Assembly (NCBI GenBank): GCA_040954595.2
Contig: CM082592.2
Coordinates: forward strand, 9,300,001 to 9,364,000
From: Balanoglossus misakiensis
Lineage: Eukaryota > Hemichordata
Length of the DNA stretch: 64,000 nucleotides
Direction: 5' to 3'
In this document: one piece after another, positions 21,938 through 35,300 of the stretch
How the letters are laid out: the number at the start of each line of letters is the position of its first letter
Numbering within the stretch: the first letter of the stretch is position 1
Notes under the pieces: generated by a model
Databases searched by the model: none
What the model was told of the DNA's origin: nothing
What the model saw: only the letters and a program-made list of their open reading frames with translations
Translations under genes and position numbers: made by a program

Positions 21938-24900
21938 ATGGCGGATAACGTGGCAGAAACAGCGTCCGAGCAACAACCTGCTGCTTTCGGATTAGCTGTC
22001 ACTCTGGCAGTCGGCGCAGTCGTGTTATTGGTTATGATGGTTTGTAGTGTAAGCAGGGGCTCCAGCAAAGATCAACCCCAAGAAGGTGAGTGATTGGTGT
22101 GAAATGTTTATGTTGCCTTCGATGAAATGAAACATACTGACACTGCTAATTTCACCCTCAGTGATCATATGCATCTGGTTACACTCAGAAGTTGTAAACT
22201 GTGAGACTGCATTGTAGGTTGATTCCTGCAAGTAGCCTGTGTCCTGAGGGGTGCCCTTCAGCGCACAGATAAATGCAGGGCAGATGTACAAAATTTGTTC
22301 TTTGAAACGTAAACGATTACACCGGACCAAGGTATTATATAACCGTTGAGGGCGTGTTCATGACGTAATGATTTTCTGCTAGTATTCTCAACAGTAACAA
22401 CGATTTCAGACTTCACATGTACAGAAGAAGGATATTTATACCAAATGGCAAAGATAAATTTACATAGGTCACCTCTGAAATCCTGTACTTACTCACTGGT
22501 TCCAAGTTTCATTTGTTTTTCCCTCAGCAGAAGAAGAACCGGAGAAGTCAAACAACAAGAAAAAGCCAAGTCAGAGCAAAAAACAAAAACAAGCCACTGG
22601 CAAGCAGAGTAAAAAGACGAACCAGAGTGCTTTTGCCCACCCGTACCTGTGCTGCACGTTGAAGAGCCATACCGACACTGTTGTTGACATTGATTTCAGC
22701 ATCAATGGGAAATACCTGGCATCAGCAGCAGAAGGTAACTAAAGGACAATTTCTTTCCATGTTCGATTGTTGGAGTGAAAGTTTAATTGAAATAGGTGGT
22801 CTGGTATCTAACTTTATGATGAGACGGTTTTCTCTCTTTTTAGACAGGACAGTGCGAATTTGGAGTGTGAAGGAATTCAAAGAAAGAGATCACAAGTAAG
22901 TGGGAAATTAAAAAAAAAATTGATTTTCACAAATTTCTGATCATCAAATTTACAGAGCTGTTGCAAACATTGACAAGTGGCTGGGCGAGCTAATGAAATC
23001 AGTAGTGTTGACCGTGTTTTTGGTTGTTTTTACTTAGGTCAATCAGAGGCAATGTTGAGTATGACTGTGCCACAAGAGTGAAATTCAGCCCCGACTCCAG
23101 GTAAGTTGCATAACTGAATTTTCAGTTTAACCCTTTCACCACCATGGTTCAGTCCAAACCCATTGTTGTCTATGGTAAGGTTGGATCTCTAAAGAGAGAA
23201 CTGGGGGGTGAAAGGGTTAACAGTTTGCGGAGTCCATCTTAGAGTGCAAAAATACAAATATTTATTCACAAATGTGTTATCTACTCCCAGGGCCTTTGTC
23301 GTGAATCTTGCCAATAGCAATACCCTGCGAATATTCCGACTTGGGAAGAAAGAAGACGGCATTGGAACCAGCATTGTAGCAAGCCCTGAAGATTTCCCCA
23401 AGGTGAGCTAATCCTCATGACCTTTAACCTATGGGGGTATGTAGATAGCCTCATTGTTTTAAGTGATAGAATGCCAGTATTAAAGTGTCATTGTTTCTTT
23501 CCCCAGAAACATACCACAGACATCATCAATATCGGCATTGCATCAAATGGTAAATACATGATGACTGCGTCCAGTGACACCACAATAATGCTGTGGAATC
23601 TGAAAGGTAAGTTTGAATTTCTACCTGTGATTTTGATTTGTTATTTGTGAAGTTTGCCCTTCAGCGGAACCTGTTGAACCCTGACCCCATGGTGACCTAT
23701 GACATCCAGGGTTCTACATAATAAGATGGATCTTTTATGACTCATTGCAGGAGAAGTTCTGACAACCATCAACACCAATCAAATGCACAATAATTACTGT
23801 GCTGTCTCGCCTTGTGGAAGATTTGTTGGCTCGTGTGGTAAGTTTTTCATAGTGGTAATTTTCAGGTACATGTAATGCGGTATGATACCTAAAATGTCAG
23901 TGTAAATCTTTATGACAGTATATATATGAAAATTCCCCATTACCTTAAAATGTTTTGGGAGGGTGAAATTTGAAATCAGTTGCTTCTTGCAAGTGTTTTC
24001 ACATAGTGGTACTGACACATTCATGAGTCATTTTAGCTGCAGTGCACACCCAGCTGATCATTTTGCCCATTGCTTTCCTTGCGTGCAGGTTTCACACCTG
24101 ACGTCAAGATATGGGCCGTGGTGTTCACGAAAACGGGAGAGTTCAAAGAAGTGACCAGGGCAATGGAGCTGAAGGGACACAAAGCCAGCGTTTACCATTT
24201 TGCGTTCTCCATCGATTCAACAAGGTAACGCCGACACTGGGAATATTTCATTCTTTGGTTTGTGACATCAGAGCTGTAAGTGTAGAGGCCACCCTCTATA
24301 GTTGTGATATGAAATGCAGCAATTATTTATTGAGCCTGTGCAATGTAGACCTTGAAATAAAGAGACACGGAAGTACTAGTAGTATTCATTTCTTGTGTGT
24401 ATCTGTTATTTTACAGAATGGCCACCATTTCTAAAGACGGTTCTTGGAAAATATGGGACACTAATGGTAAGTTATTTTGTGTGCACATTTTCAACACATT
24501 GCTAATTATTTACTTGTTTTCCTAATGATGTTTCACCCAATTATATACTAGTGTTCCTAATGATGTTTCACCCAATTATATACTAGTGTTCCTAATGATG
24601 TTTCACCCGATTATTTTTTATGCTCTGTCGTCAAAATTTGAAAAACACAGGTTTTGATCATCATCTTCCACTGTAGTAAGCACCTCTATTCATATGAAAA
24701 AATACCTGCTGGAATTTTTACCAATTTGCTGATCAGTACTTATAACCTCTCCTTGTGTTTCTGTGTTTCAGTGGAGTATGACAAGAATCAAGACCCGTAC
24801 CTGCTACACACTGGTCAGTTTGACCACACAGGGCCGGCGACAATAGCACTCGCCCCCGATGGCTTGTCGGCTGCCATAGCAACTGGCTATGAGGTCACTC

Positions 24901-25610
24901 TCTATGATGGTACATCGTGGGATTTGGAAGAAACCTTCAGAGATATTCACACGTGTGAGTGGTCCATCCGCGGCAACTAGAATCGTTTCTCATCACAGGA
25001 ACCAATATTTCAGAGTATAGATTAGTTTTGCTGAATTTTCTTAACAGAGCATTTTTGAGGGTAGTGGTCCAGTTTCATTTAGTCTTTGCTATAATTTTTA
25101 CTCAGCCAATATTTTTTGGCATTTTGTCCCCCATGTATCAAGCTTTACCATTCGTCTCTTACAGTACCCATCAGCACGCTCGCCTTTTCGCCAAGCAGTA
25201 AATATTTAGTGACGTGCGGCGACAGACACATCAGGGTGTTCCATAATGTGGCTGGCTACAAAGCGACCATCGCGGACATGGAGGACAAAAAGAGGAAATC
25301 TAGCACCAGTCAAGCCATGAAAGAGAGATTAGATGCCATGATCAAAGAATACACGTGAGTCAGACTTCCACGTTTTGTGTACTTTAACTGTTGAATACTT
25401 TGTTTTCACTGAGACTTGTAGATGCAATGTAGCCCCGCCTCTCATGGGTACAAGACAAATACAAATCTATAAGCCCTTTGATAAAACTCTGCATTGTATA
25501 TTCCACAATCATAAATTGAAATTTACCCAGTGATTCACACCATTTCTTCTTTGCTTCACAGGGAAACTTTGAATACCATTCTGGATGCCAAGGAAAACGA
25601 GAAAAAGTAA
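21938..25610 (+). CDS. TBL2: TBL2, transducin beta-like 2 (ER membrane WD40 protein)
   Basis: Twelve exons in phase: 21938-22085, 22528-22734, 22844-22895, 23038-23100, 23291-23402, 23507-23606, 23751-23837, 24089-24224, 24417-24466, 24772-24954, 25165-25354 and 25562-25610. They total 1377 bases, or 458 aa (human 447). Residues 17-38 are one transmembrane segment, then a Lys/Gln-rich linker (KKKPSQSKKQKQ), then WD40 repeats such as ASAAEDRTVRIWSV, TASSDTTIMLWNL, ISKDGSWKIWD and VTCGDRHIRVFHN. The tail is a charged helix (MKERLDAMIKEYTETL). Human TBL2 is ER-anchored and associates with PERK during ER stress; the same role is inferred here. Exon 2 has a tandem acceptor (CAGCAG), so one residue may be optional. 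Confidence 0.97.
23127..23220. mobile_element. MITE-like element with TTAA ends in TBL2 intron 4
   Basis: A 94-bp segment with perfect 14-bp terminal inverted repeats, TTAACCCTTTCACC and GGTGAAAGGGTTAA, and no coding capacity. Ends in TTAA fit a piggyBac-type non-autonomous element whose target site is TTAA. Confidence 0.65.
24521..24614 (+). repeat. 35-bp tandem repeat, about 2.7 copies, in TBL2 intron 9
   Basis: CCTAATGATGTTTCACCC starts at 24521, 24556 and 24591 with near-identical sequence between. It is a local minisatellite in an intron with no sign of function. Confidence 0.9.
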
Positions 25611-25889
25611 CTGCACTTCTTTGAGTGTCTTCTTTCTGAAATCAAGGCATTCTGTTGTGGAATTCCATAGAGCAATATGATTGCATGTTTTTTTAATTGA
25701 AGAAATTTTTATCTGCCATGGTTTCTTACTGCCACCAAGAAGCATGCTGGCAGCTGAGTAGAACGTTTTCCTTAATCTCTTATTGTCTTTACCATCCTGA
25801 CATTTTCAGTATATGAGCATGTATGAGGAGATTGTATCCCTTGCAATGGAGAAATTTGCATTTTTCACGCAACAGTATGTAAAATTTTG

Positions 25890-25895
25890 AATAAA
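25890..25895 (+). terminator. TBL2 polyadenylation signal
   Basis: AATAAA 280 bases past the TBL2 stop codon, at a usual distance for a 3' UTR end. Confidence 0.65.
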
Positions 25896-26009
25896 GTGTA
25901 CCATTTAACACTACCAGGATGTACAAGGTCATGTAGGGGTCATGGCAGTGGATTTCTGCCTCTCCACTTTGACAACAACATATGGTTCTTATTGTTCGAT
26001 ATCAAATAA

Positions 26010-26129
26010 CATCGGAGGCGCTCAGGCGCAGCTACATTGGCATTCAAATTTCCAGATGACGGGCAACTTCAGCAACGTGGTGCAGACGGTGACTGTGAAG
26101 ACAAAACGATTCGTGTCTGGCGGTTCTAA
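26010..26129 (+). pseudogene. WD40 C-terminal exon relic
   Basis: One frame ends in GDCEDKTIRVWRF and a stop codon (26127-26129), which is a textbook last WD40 strand. It is preceded by ATLAFKFPDDGQL, which resembles the start of a repeat. The middle does not fit a WD repeat, and an upstream stop lies just before 26010. Two AATAAA signals follow at 26281 and 26292. It could be a decayed terminal exon of a WD40 gene cut off by the satellite, or an alternative 3' exon of TBL2, though no strong acceptor was found. Confidence 0.4.
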
Positions 26130-26375
26130 TGTAAAAAAATCATCCTCTGAAAAACTTTTACTGAATGCCGAAATTTTACTTGCCCGTTACCTGGAAAGGA
26201 CAATGCTGCGGGTCACTAGGCCAGATCGTGTGATTGATATTAGAGAATTGTCTGATATTTCATACTGAATTTCGTAATTGAATAAAATTCAAATAAAACA
26301 GCCAAAAGTTGTGTAATATTGTTTATTTCAGTATGCATGTACAATTACAGTGATACAGGTTTTTTCGAAAGGAAT

Positions 26376-29300
26376 GGTTTTTTCAAAAAATGACCAAATT
26401 TTGAAAATTCGCAAAGTCGAAAAATCCTCGATTTTTGAACATTTTCCTGAGCTATAACCCATGGTTTTTTCAAAAAATGACCAAATTTTGAAAATTCGCA
26501 AAGTCGAAAAATCCTCGATTTTTGAACATTTTCCTGAGCTATAACCCATGGTTTTTTCAAAAAATGACCAAATTTTGAAAATTCGCAAAGTCGAAAAATC
26601 CTCGATTTTTGAACATTTTCCTGAGCTATAACCCATGGTTTTTTCAAAAAATGACCAAATTTTGAAAATTCGCAAAGTCGAAAAATCCTCGATTTTTGAA
26701 CATTTTCCTGAGCTATAACCCATGGTTTTTTCAAAAAATGACCAAATTTTGAAAATTCGCGAAGTCGAAAAATCCTCGATTTTTGAACATTTTCCTGAGC
26801 TATAACCCATGGTTTTTTCAAAAAATGACCAAATTTTGAAAATTCGCAAAGTCGAAAAATCCTCGATTTTTGAACATTTTCCTGAGCTATAACCCATGGT
26901 TTTTTCAAAAAATGACCAAATTTTGAAAATTCGCAAAGTCGAAAAATCCTCGATTTTTGAACATTTTCCTGAGCTATAACCCATGGTTTTTTCAAAAAAT
27001 GACCAAATTTTGAAAATTCGCAAAGTCGAAAAATCCTCGATTTTTGAACATTTTCCTGAGCTATAACCCATGGTTTTTTCAAAAAATGACCAAATTTTGA
27101 AAATTCGCAAAGTCGAAAAATCCTCGATTTTTGAACATTTTCCTGAGCTATAACCCATGGTTTTTTCAAAAAATGACCAAATTTTGAAAATTCGCAAAGT
27201 CGAAAAATCCTCGATTTTTGAACATTTTCCTGAGCTATAACCCATGGTTTTTTCAAAAAATGACCAAATTTTGAAAATTCGCAAAGTCGAAAAATCCTCG
27301 ATTTTTGAACATTTTCCTGAGCTATAACCCATGGTTTTTTCAAAAAATGACCAAATTTTGAAAATTCGCAAAGTCGAAAAATCCTCGATTTTTGAACATT
27401 TTCCTGAGCTATAACCCATGGTTTTTTCAAAAAATGACCAAATTTTGAAAATTCGCACAGTCGAAAAATCCTCGATTTTTGAACATTTTCCTGAGCTATA
27501 ACCCATGGTTTTTTCAAAAAATGACCAAATTTTGAAAATTCGCAAAGTCGAAAAATCCTCGATTTTTGAACATTTTCCTGAGCTATAACCCATGGTTTTT
27601 TCAAAAAATGACCAAATTTTGAAAATTCGCAAAGTCGAAAAATCCTCGATTTTTGAACATTTTCCTGAGCTATAACCCATGGTTTTTTCAAAAAATGACC
27701 AAATTTTGAAAATTCGCAAAGTCGAAAAATCCTCGATTTTTGAACATTTTCCTGAGCTATAACCCATGGTTTTTTCAAAAATGACCAAATTTTGAAAATT
27801 CGCAAAGTCGAAAAATCCTCGATTTTTGAACATTTTCCTGAGCTATAACCCATGGTTTTTTCAAAAAATGACCAAATTTTGAAAATTCGCAAAGTCGAAA
27901 AATCCTCGATTTTTGAACATTTTCCTGAGCTATAACCCATGGTTTTTTCAAAAAATGACCAAATTTTGAAAATTCGCAAAGTCGAAAAATCCTCGATTTT
28001 TGAACATTTTCCTGAGCTATAACCCATGGTTTTTTCAAAAAATGACCAAATTTTGAAAATTCGCAAAGTCGAAAAATCCTCGATTTTTGAACATTTTCCT
28101 GAGCTATAACCCATGGTTTTTTCAAAAAATGACCAAATTTTGAAAATTCGCAAAGTCGAAAAATCCTCGATTTTTGAACATTTTCCTGAGCTATAACCCA
28201 TGGTTTTTTCAAAAAATGACCAAATTTTGAAAATTCGCAAAGTCGAAAAATCCTCGATTTTTGAACATTTTCCTGAGCTATAACCCATGGTTTTTTCAAA
28301 AAATGACCAAATTTTGAAAATTCGCAAAGTCGAAAAATCCTCGATTTTTGAACATTTTCCTGAGCTATAACCCATGGTTTTTTCAAAAAATGACCAAATT
28401 TTGAAAATTCGCAAAGTCGAAAAATCCTCGATTTTTGAACATTTTCCTGAGCTATAACCCATGGTTTTTTTCAAAAAATGACCAAATTTTGAAAATTCGC
28501 AAAGTCGAAAAATCCTCGATTTTTGAACATTTTCCTGAGCTATAACCCATGGTTTTTTCAAAAAATGACCAAATTTTGAAAATTCGCAAAGTCGAAAAAT
28601 CCTCGATTTTTGAACATTTTCCTGAGCTATAACCCATGGTTTTTTCAAAAAATGACCAAATTTTGAAAATTCGCAAAGTCGAAAAATCCTCGATTTTTGA
28701 ACATTTTCCTGAGCTATAACCCATGGTTTTTTCAAAAAATGACCAAATTTTGAAAATTCGCAAAGTCGAAAAATCCTCGATTTTTGAACATTTTCCTGAG
28801 CTATAACCCATGGTTTTTTCAAAAAATGACCAAATTTTGAAAATTCGCAAAGTCGAAAAATCCTCGATTTTTGAACATTTTCCTGAGCTATAACCCCATG
28901 GTTTTTTCAAAAAATGACCAAATTTTGAAAATTCGCAAAGTCGAAAAATCCTCGATTTTTGAACATTTTCCTGAGCTATAACCCATGGTTTTTTCAAAAA
29001 ATGACCAAATTTTGAAAATTCGCAAAGTCGAAAAATCCTCGATTTTTGAACATTTTCCTGAGCTATAACCCATGGTTTTTTCAAAAAATGACCAAATTTT
29101 GAAAATTCGCAAAGTCGAAAAATCCTCGATTTTTGAACATTTTCCTGAGCTATAACCCATGGTTTTTTTCAAAAAATGACCAAATTTTGAAAATTCGCAA
29201 AGTCGAAAAATCCTCGATTTTTGAACATTTTCCTGAGCTATAACCCATGGTTTTTTCAAAAAAATGACCAAATTTTGAAAATTCGCAAAGTCGAAAAATC

Positions 29301-32300
29301 CTCGATTTTTGAACATTTTCCTGAGCTATAACCCATGGTTTTTTCAAAAAATGACCAAATTTTGAAAATTCGCAAAGTCGAAAAATCCTCGATTTTTGAA
29401 CATTTTCCTGAGCTATAACCCATGGTTTTTTCAAAAAATGACCAAATTTTGAAAATTCGCAAAGTCGAAAAATCCTCGATTTTTGAACATTTTCCTGAGC
29501 TATAACCCATGGTTTTTTCAAAAAATGACCAAATTTTGAAAATTCGCAAAGTCGAAAAATCCTCGATTTTTGAACATTTTCCTGAGCTATAACCCATGGT
29601 TTTTTCAAAAAATGACCAAATTTTGAAAATTCGCAAAGTCGAAAAATCCTCGATTTTTGAACATTTTCCTGAGCTATAACCCATGGTTTTTTCAAAAAAT
29701 GACCAAATTTTGAAAATTCGCAAAGTCGAAAAATCCTCGATTTTTGAACATTTTCCTGAGCTATAACCCATGGTTTTTTCAAAAAATGACCAAATTTTGA
29801 AAATTCGCAAAGTCGAAAAATCCTCGATTTTTGAACATTTTCCTGAGCTATAACCCATGGTTTTTTCAAAAAATGACCAAATTTTGAAAATTCGCAAAGT
29901 CGAAAAATCCTCGATTTTTGAACATTTTCCTGAGCTATAACCCATGGTTTTTTTCAAAAAATGACCAAATTTTGAAAATTCGCAAAGTCGAAAAATCCTC
30001 GATTTTTGAACATTTTCCTGAGCTATAACCCATGGTTTTTTCAAAAAATGACCAAATTTTGAAAATTCGCAAAGTCGAAAAATCCTCGATTTTTGAACAT
30101 TTTCCTGAGCTATAACCCATGGTTTTTTCAAAAAATGACCAAATTTTGAAAATTCGCAAAGTCGAAAAATCCTCGATTTTTGAACATTTTCCTGAGCTAT
30201 AACCCATGGTTTTTTCAAAAAATGACCAAATTTTGAAAATTCGCAAAGTCGAAAAATCCTCGATTTTTGAACATTTTCCTGAGCTATAACCCATGGTTTT
30301 TTCAAAAAATGACCAAATTTTGAAAATTCGCAAAGTCGAAAAATCCTCGATTTTTGAACATTTTCCTGAGCTATAACCCATGGTTTTTTCAAAAAATGAC
30401 CAAATTTTGAAAATTCGCAAAGTCGAAAAATCCTCGATTTTTGAACATTTTCCTGAGCTATAACCCATGGTTTTTTTCAAAAAATGACCAAATTTTGAAA
30501 ATTCGCAAAGTCGAAAAATCCTCGATTTTTGAACATTTTCCTGAGCTATAACCCATGGTTTTTTCAAAAAAATGACCAAATTTTGAAAATTCGCAAAGTC
30601 GAAAAATCCTCGATTTTTGAACATTTTCCTGAGCTATAACCCATGGTTTTTTCAAAAAATGACCAAATTTTGAAAATTCGCAAAGTCGAAAAATCCTCGA
30701 TTTTTGAACATTTTCCTGAGCTATAACCCATGGTTTTTTCAAAAAATGACCAAATTTTGAAAATTCGCAAAGTCGAAAAATCCTCGATTTTTGAACATTT
30801 TCCTGAGCTATAACCCATGGTTTTTTCAAAAAATGACCAAATTTTGAAAATTCGCAAAGTCGAAAAATCCTCGATTTTTGAACATTTTCCTGAGCTATAA
30901 CCCATGGTTTTTTCAAAAAATGACCAAATTTTGAAAATTCGCAAAGTCGAAAAATCCTCGATTTTTGAACATTTTCCTGAGCTATAACCCATGGTTTTTT
31001 CAAAAAATGACCAAATTTTGAAAATTCACAAAGTCGAAAAATCCTCGATTTTTGAACATTTTCCTGAGCTATAACCCATGGTTTTTTCAAAAAATGACCA
31101 AATTTTGAAAATTCGCAAAGTCGAAAAATCCTCGATTTTTGAACATTTTCCTGAGCTATAACCCATGGTTTTTTTCAAAAAATGACCAAATTTTGAAAAT
31201 TCGCAAAGTCGAAAAATCCTCGATTTTTGAACATTTTCCTGAGCTATAACCCATGGTTTTTTTCAAAAAATGACCAAATTTTGAAAATTCGCAAAGTCGA
31301 AAAATCCTCGATTTTTGAACATTTTCCTGAGCTATAACCCATGGTTTTTTCAAAAAATGACCAAATTTTGAAAATTCGCAAAGTCGAAAAATCCTCGATT
31401 TTTGAACATTTTCCTGAGCTATAACCCATGGTTTTTTCAAAAAATGACCAAATTTTGAAAATTCGCAAAGTCGAAAAATCCTCGATTTTTGAACATTTTC
31501 CTGAGCTATAACCCATGGTTTTTTTCAAAAAATGACCAAATTTTGAAAATTCGCAAAGTCGAAAAATCCTCGATTTTTGAACATTTTCCTGAGCTATAAC
31601 CCATGGTTTTTTTCAAAAAATGACCAAATTTTGAAAATTCGCAAAGTCGAAAAATCCTCGATTTTTGAACATTTTCCTGAGCTATAACCCATGGTTTTTT
31701 CAAAAAATGACCAAATTTTGAAAATTCGCAAAGTCGAAAAATCCTCGATTTTTGAACATTTTCCTGAGCTATAACCCATGGTTTTTTCAAAAAATGACCA
31801 AATTTTGAAAATTCGCAAAGTCGAAAAATCCTCGATTTTTGAACATTTTCCTGAGCTATAACCCATGGTTTTTTCAAAAAATGACCAAATTTTGAAAATT
31901 CGCAAAGTCGAAAAATCCTCGATTTTTGAACATTTTCCTGAGCTATAACCCATGGTTTTTTCAAAAAATGACCAAATTTTGAAAATTCGCAAAGTCGAAA
32001 AATCCTCGATTTTTGAACATTTTCCTGAGCTATAACCCATGGTTTTTTCAAAAAATGACCAAATTTTGAAAATTCGCAAAGTCGAAAAATCCTCGATTTT
32101 TGAACATTTTCCTGAGCTATAACCCATGGTTTTTTCAAAAAATGACCAAATTTTGAAAATTCGCAAAGTCGAAAAATCCTCGATTTTTGAACATTTTCCT
32201 GAGCTATAACCCATGGTTTTTTCAAAAAATGACCAAATTTTGAAAATTCGCAAAGTCGAAAAATCCTCGATTTTTGAACATTTTCCTGAGCTATAACCCA

Positions 32301-35300
32301 TGGTTTTTTCAAAAAATGACCAAATTTTGAAAATTCGCAAAGTCGAAAAATCCTCGATTTTTGAACATTTTCCTGAGCTATAACCCATGGTTTTTTCAAA
32401 AAATGACCAAATTTTGAAAATTCGCAAAGTCGAAAAATCCTCGATTTTTGAACATTTTCCTGAGCTATAACCCATGGTTTTTTCAAAAAATGACCAAATT
32501 TTGAAAATTCGCAAAGTCGAAAAATCCTCGATTTTTGAACATTTTCCTGAGCTATAACCCATGGTTTTTTCAAAAAATGACCAAATTTTGAAAATTCGCA
32601 AAGTCGAAAAATCCTCGATTTTTGAACATTTTCCGGAGCTATAACCCATGGTTTTTTAAAAAAAAGACCAAATTTTGAAAATTCGCAAAGTCGAAAAATC
32701 CTCGATTTTTGAACATTTTCCTGAGCTATAACCCATGGTTTTTTCAAAAAATGACCAAATTTTGAAAATTCGCAAAGTCGAAAAATCCTCGATTTTTGAA
32801 CATTTTCCTGAGCTATAACCCATGGTTTTTTCAAAAAATGACCAAATTTTGAAAATTCGCAAAGTCGAAAAATCCTCGATTTTTGAACATTTTCCTGAGC
32901 TATAACCCATGGTTTTTTCAAAAAATGACCAAATTTTGAAAATTCGCAAAGTCGAAAAATCCTCGATTTTTGAACATTTTCCTGAGCTATAACCCATGGT
33001 TTTTTCAAAAAATGACCAAATTTTGAAAATTCGCAAAGTCGAAAAATCCTCGATTTTTGAACATTTTCCTGAGCTATAACCCATGGTTTTTTCAAAAAAT
33101 GACCAAATTTTGAAAATTTGCAAAGTCGAAAAATCCTCGATTTTTGAACATTTTCCTGAGCTATAACCCATGGTTTTTTTCAAAAAATGACCAAATTTTG
33201 AAAATTCGCAAAGTCGAAAAATCCTCGATTTTTGAACATTTTCCTGAGCTATAACCCATGGTTTTTTCAAAAAATGACCAAATTTTGAAAATTCGCAAAG
33301 TCGAAAAATACTCGATTTTTGAACATTTTCCTGAGCTATAACCCATGGTTATTTCAAAAAATGACCAAATTTTGAAAATTCGCAAAGTCGAAAAATCCTC
33401 GATTTTTGAACATTTTCCTGAGCTATAACCCATGGTTTTTTCAAAAAATGACCAAATTTTGAAAATTCGCAAAGTCGAAAAATCCTCGATTTTTGAACAT
33501 TTTCCTGAGCTATAACCCATGGTTTTTTCAAAAAATGACCAAATTTTGAAAATTCGCAAAGTCGAAAAATCCTCGATTTTTGAACATTTTCCTGAGCTAT
33601 AACCCATGGTTTTTTCAAAAATGACCAAATTTTGAAAATTCGCAAAGTCGAAAAATCCTCGATTTTTGAACATTTTCCTGAGCTATAACCCATGGTTTTT
33701 TCAAAAAATGACCAAATTTTGAAAATTCGCAAAGTCGAAAAATCCTCGATTTTTGAACATTTTCCTGAGCTATAACCCCATGGTTTTTTCAAAAAATGAC
33801 CAAATTTTGAAAATTCGCAAAGTCGAAAAATCCTCGATTTTTGAACATTTTCCTGAGCTATAACCCATGGTTTTTTCAAAAAATGACCAAATTTTGAAAA
33901 TTCGCAAAGTCGAAAAATCCTCGATTTTTGAACATTTTCCTGAGCTATAACCCATGGTTTTTTCAAAAAATGACCAAATTTTGAAAATTCGCAAAGTCGA
34001 AAAATCCTCGATTTTTGAACATTTTCCTGAGCTATAACCCATGGTTTTTTTCAAAAAATGACCAAATTTTGAAAATTCGCAAAGTCGAAAAATCCTCGAT
34101 TTTTGAACATTTTCCTGAGCTATAACCCATGGTTTTTTCAAAAAATGACCAAATTTTGAAAATTCGCAAAGTCGAAAAATCCTCGATTTTTGAACATTTT
34201 CCTGAGCTATAACCCATGGTTTTTTCAAAAAATGACCAAATTTTGAAAATTCGCAAAGTCGAAAAATCCTCGATTTTTGAACATTTTCCTGAGCTATAAC
34301 CCATGGTTTTTTCAAAAAATGACCAAATTTTGAAAATTCGCAAAGTCGAAAAATCCTCGATTTTTGAACATTTTCCTGAGCTATAACCCATGGTTTTTTC
34401 AAAAAATGACCAAATTTTGAAAATTCGCAAAGTCGAAAAATCCTCGATTTTTGAACATTTTCCTGAGCTATAACCCATGGTTTTTTCAAAAAATGACCAA
34501 ATTTTGAAAATTCGCAAAGTCGAAAAATCCTCGATTTTTGAACATTTTCCTGAGCTATAACCCATGGTTTTTTCAAAAAATGACCAAATTTTGAAAATTC
34601 GCAAAGTCGAAAAATCCTCGATTTTTGAACATTTTCCTGAGCTATAACCCATGGTTTTTTCAAAAAATGACCAAATTTTGAAAATTCGCAAAGTCGAAAA
34701 ATCCTCGATTTTTGAACATTTTCCTGAGCTATAACCCATGGTTTTTTCAAAAAATGACCAAATTTTGAAAATTCGCAAAGTCGAAAAATCCTCGATTTTT
34801 GAACATTTTCCTGAGCTATAACCCATGGTTTTTTTCAAAAAATGACCAAATTTTGAAAATTCGCAAAGTCGAAAAATCCTCGATTTTTGAACATTTTCCT
34901 GAGCTATAACCCATGGTTTTTTCAAAAAATGACCAAATTTTGAAAATTCGCAAAGTCGAAAAATCCTCGATTTTTGAACATTTTCCTGAGCTATAACCCA
35001 TGGTTTTTTCAAAAAATGACCAAATTTTGAAAATTCGCAAAGTCGAAAAATCCTCGATTTTTGAACATTTTCCTGAGCTATAACCCATGGTTTTTTCAAA
35101 AAATGACCAAATTTTGAAAATTCGCAAAGTCGAAAAATCCTCGATTTTTGAACATTTTCCTGAGCTATAACCCATGGTTTTTTCAAAAAATGACCAAATT
35201 TTGAAAATTCGCAAAGTCGAAAAATCCTCGATTTTTGAACATTTTCCTGAGCTATAACCCATGGTTTTTTCAAAAAATGACCAAATTTTGAAAATTCGCA

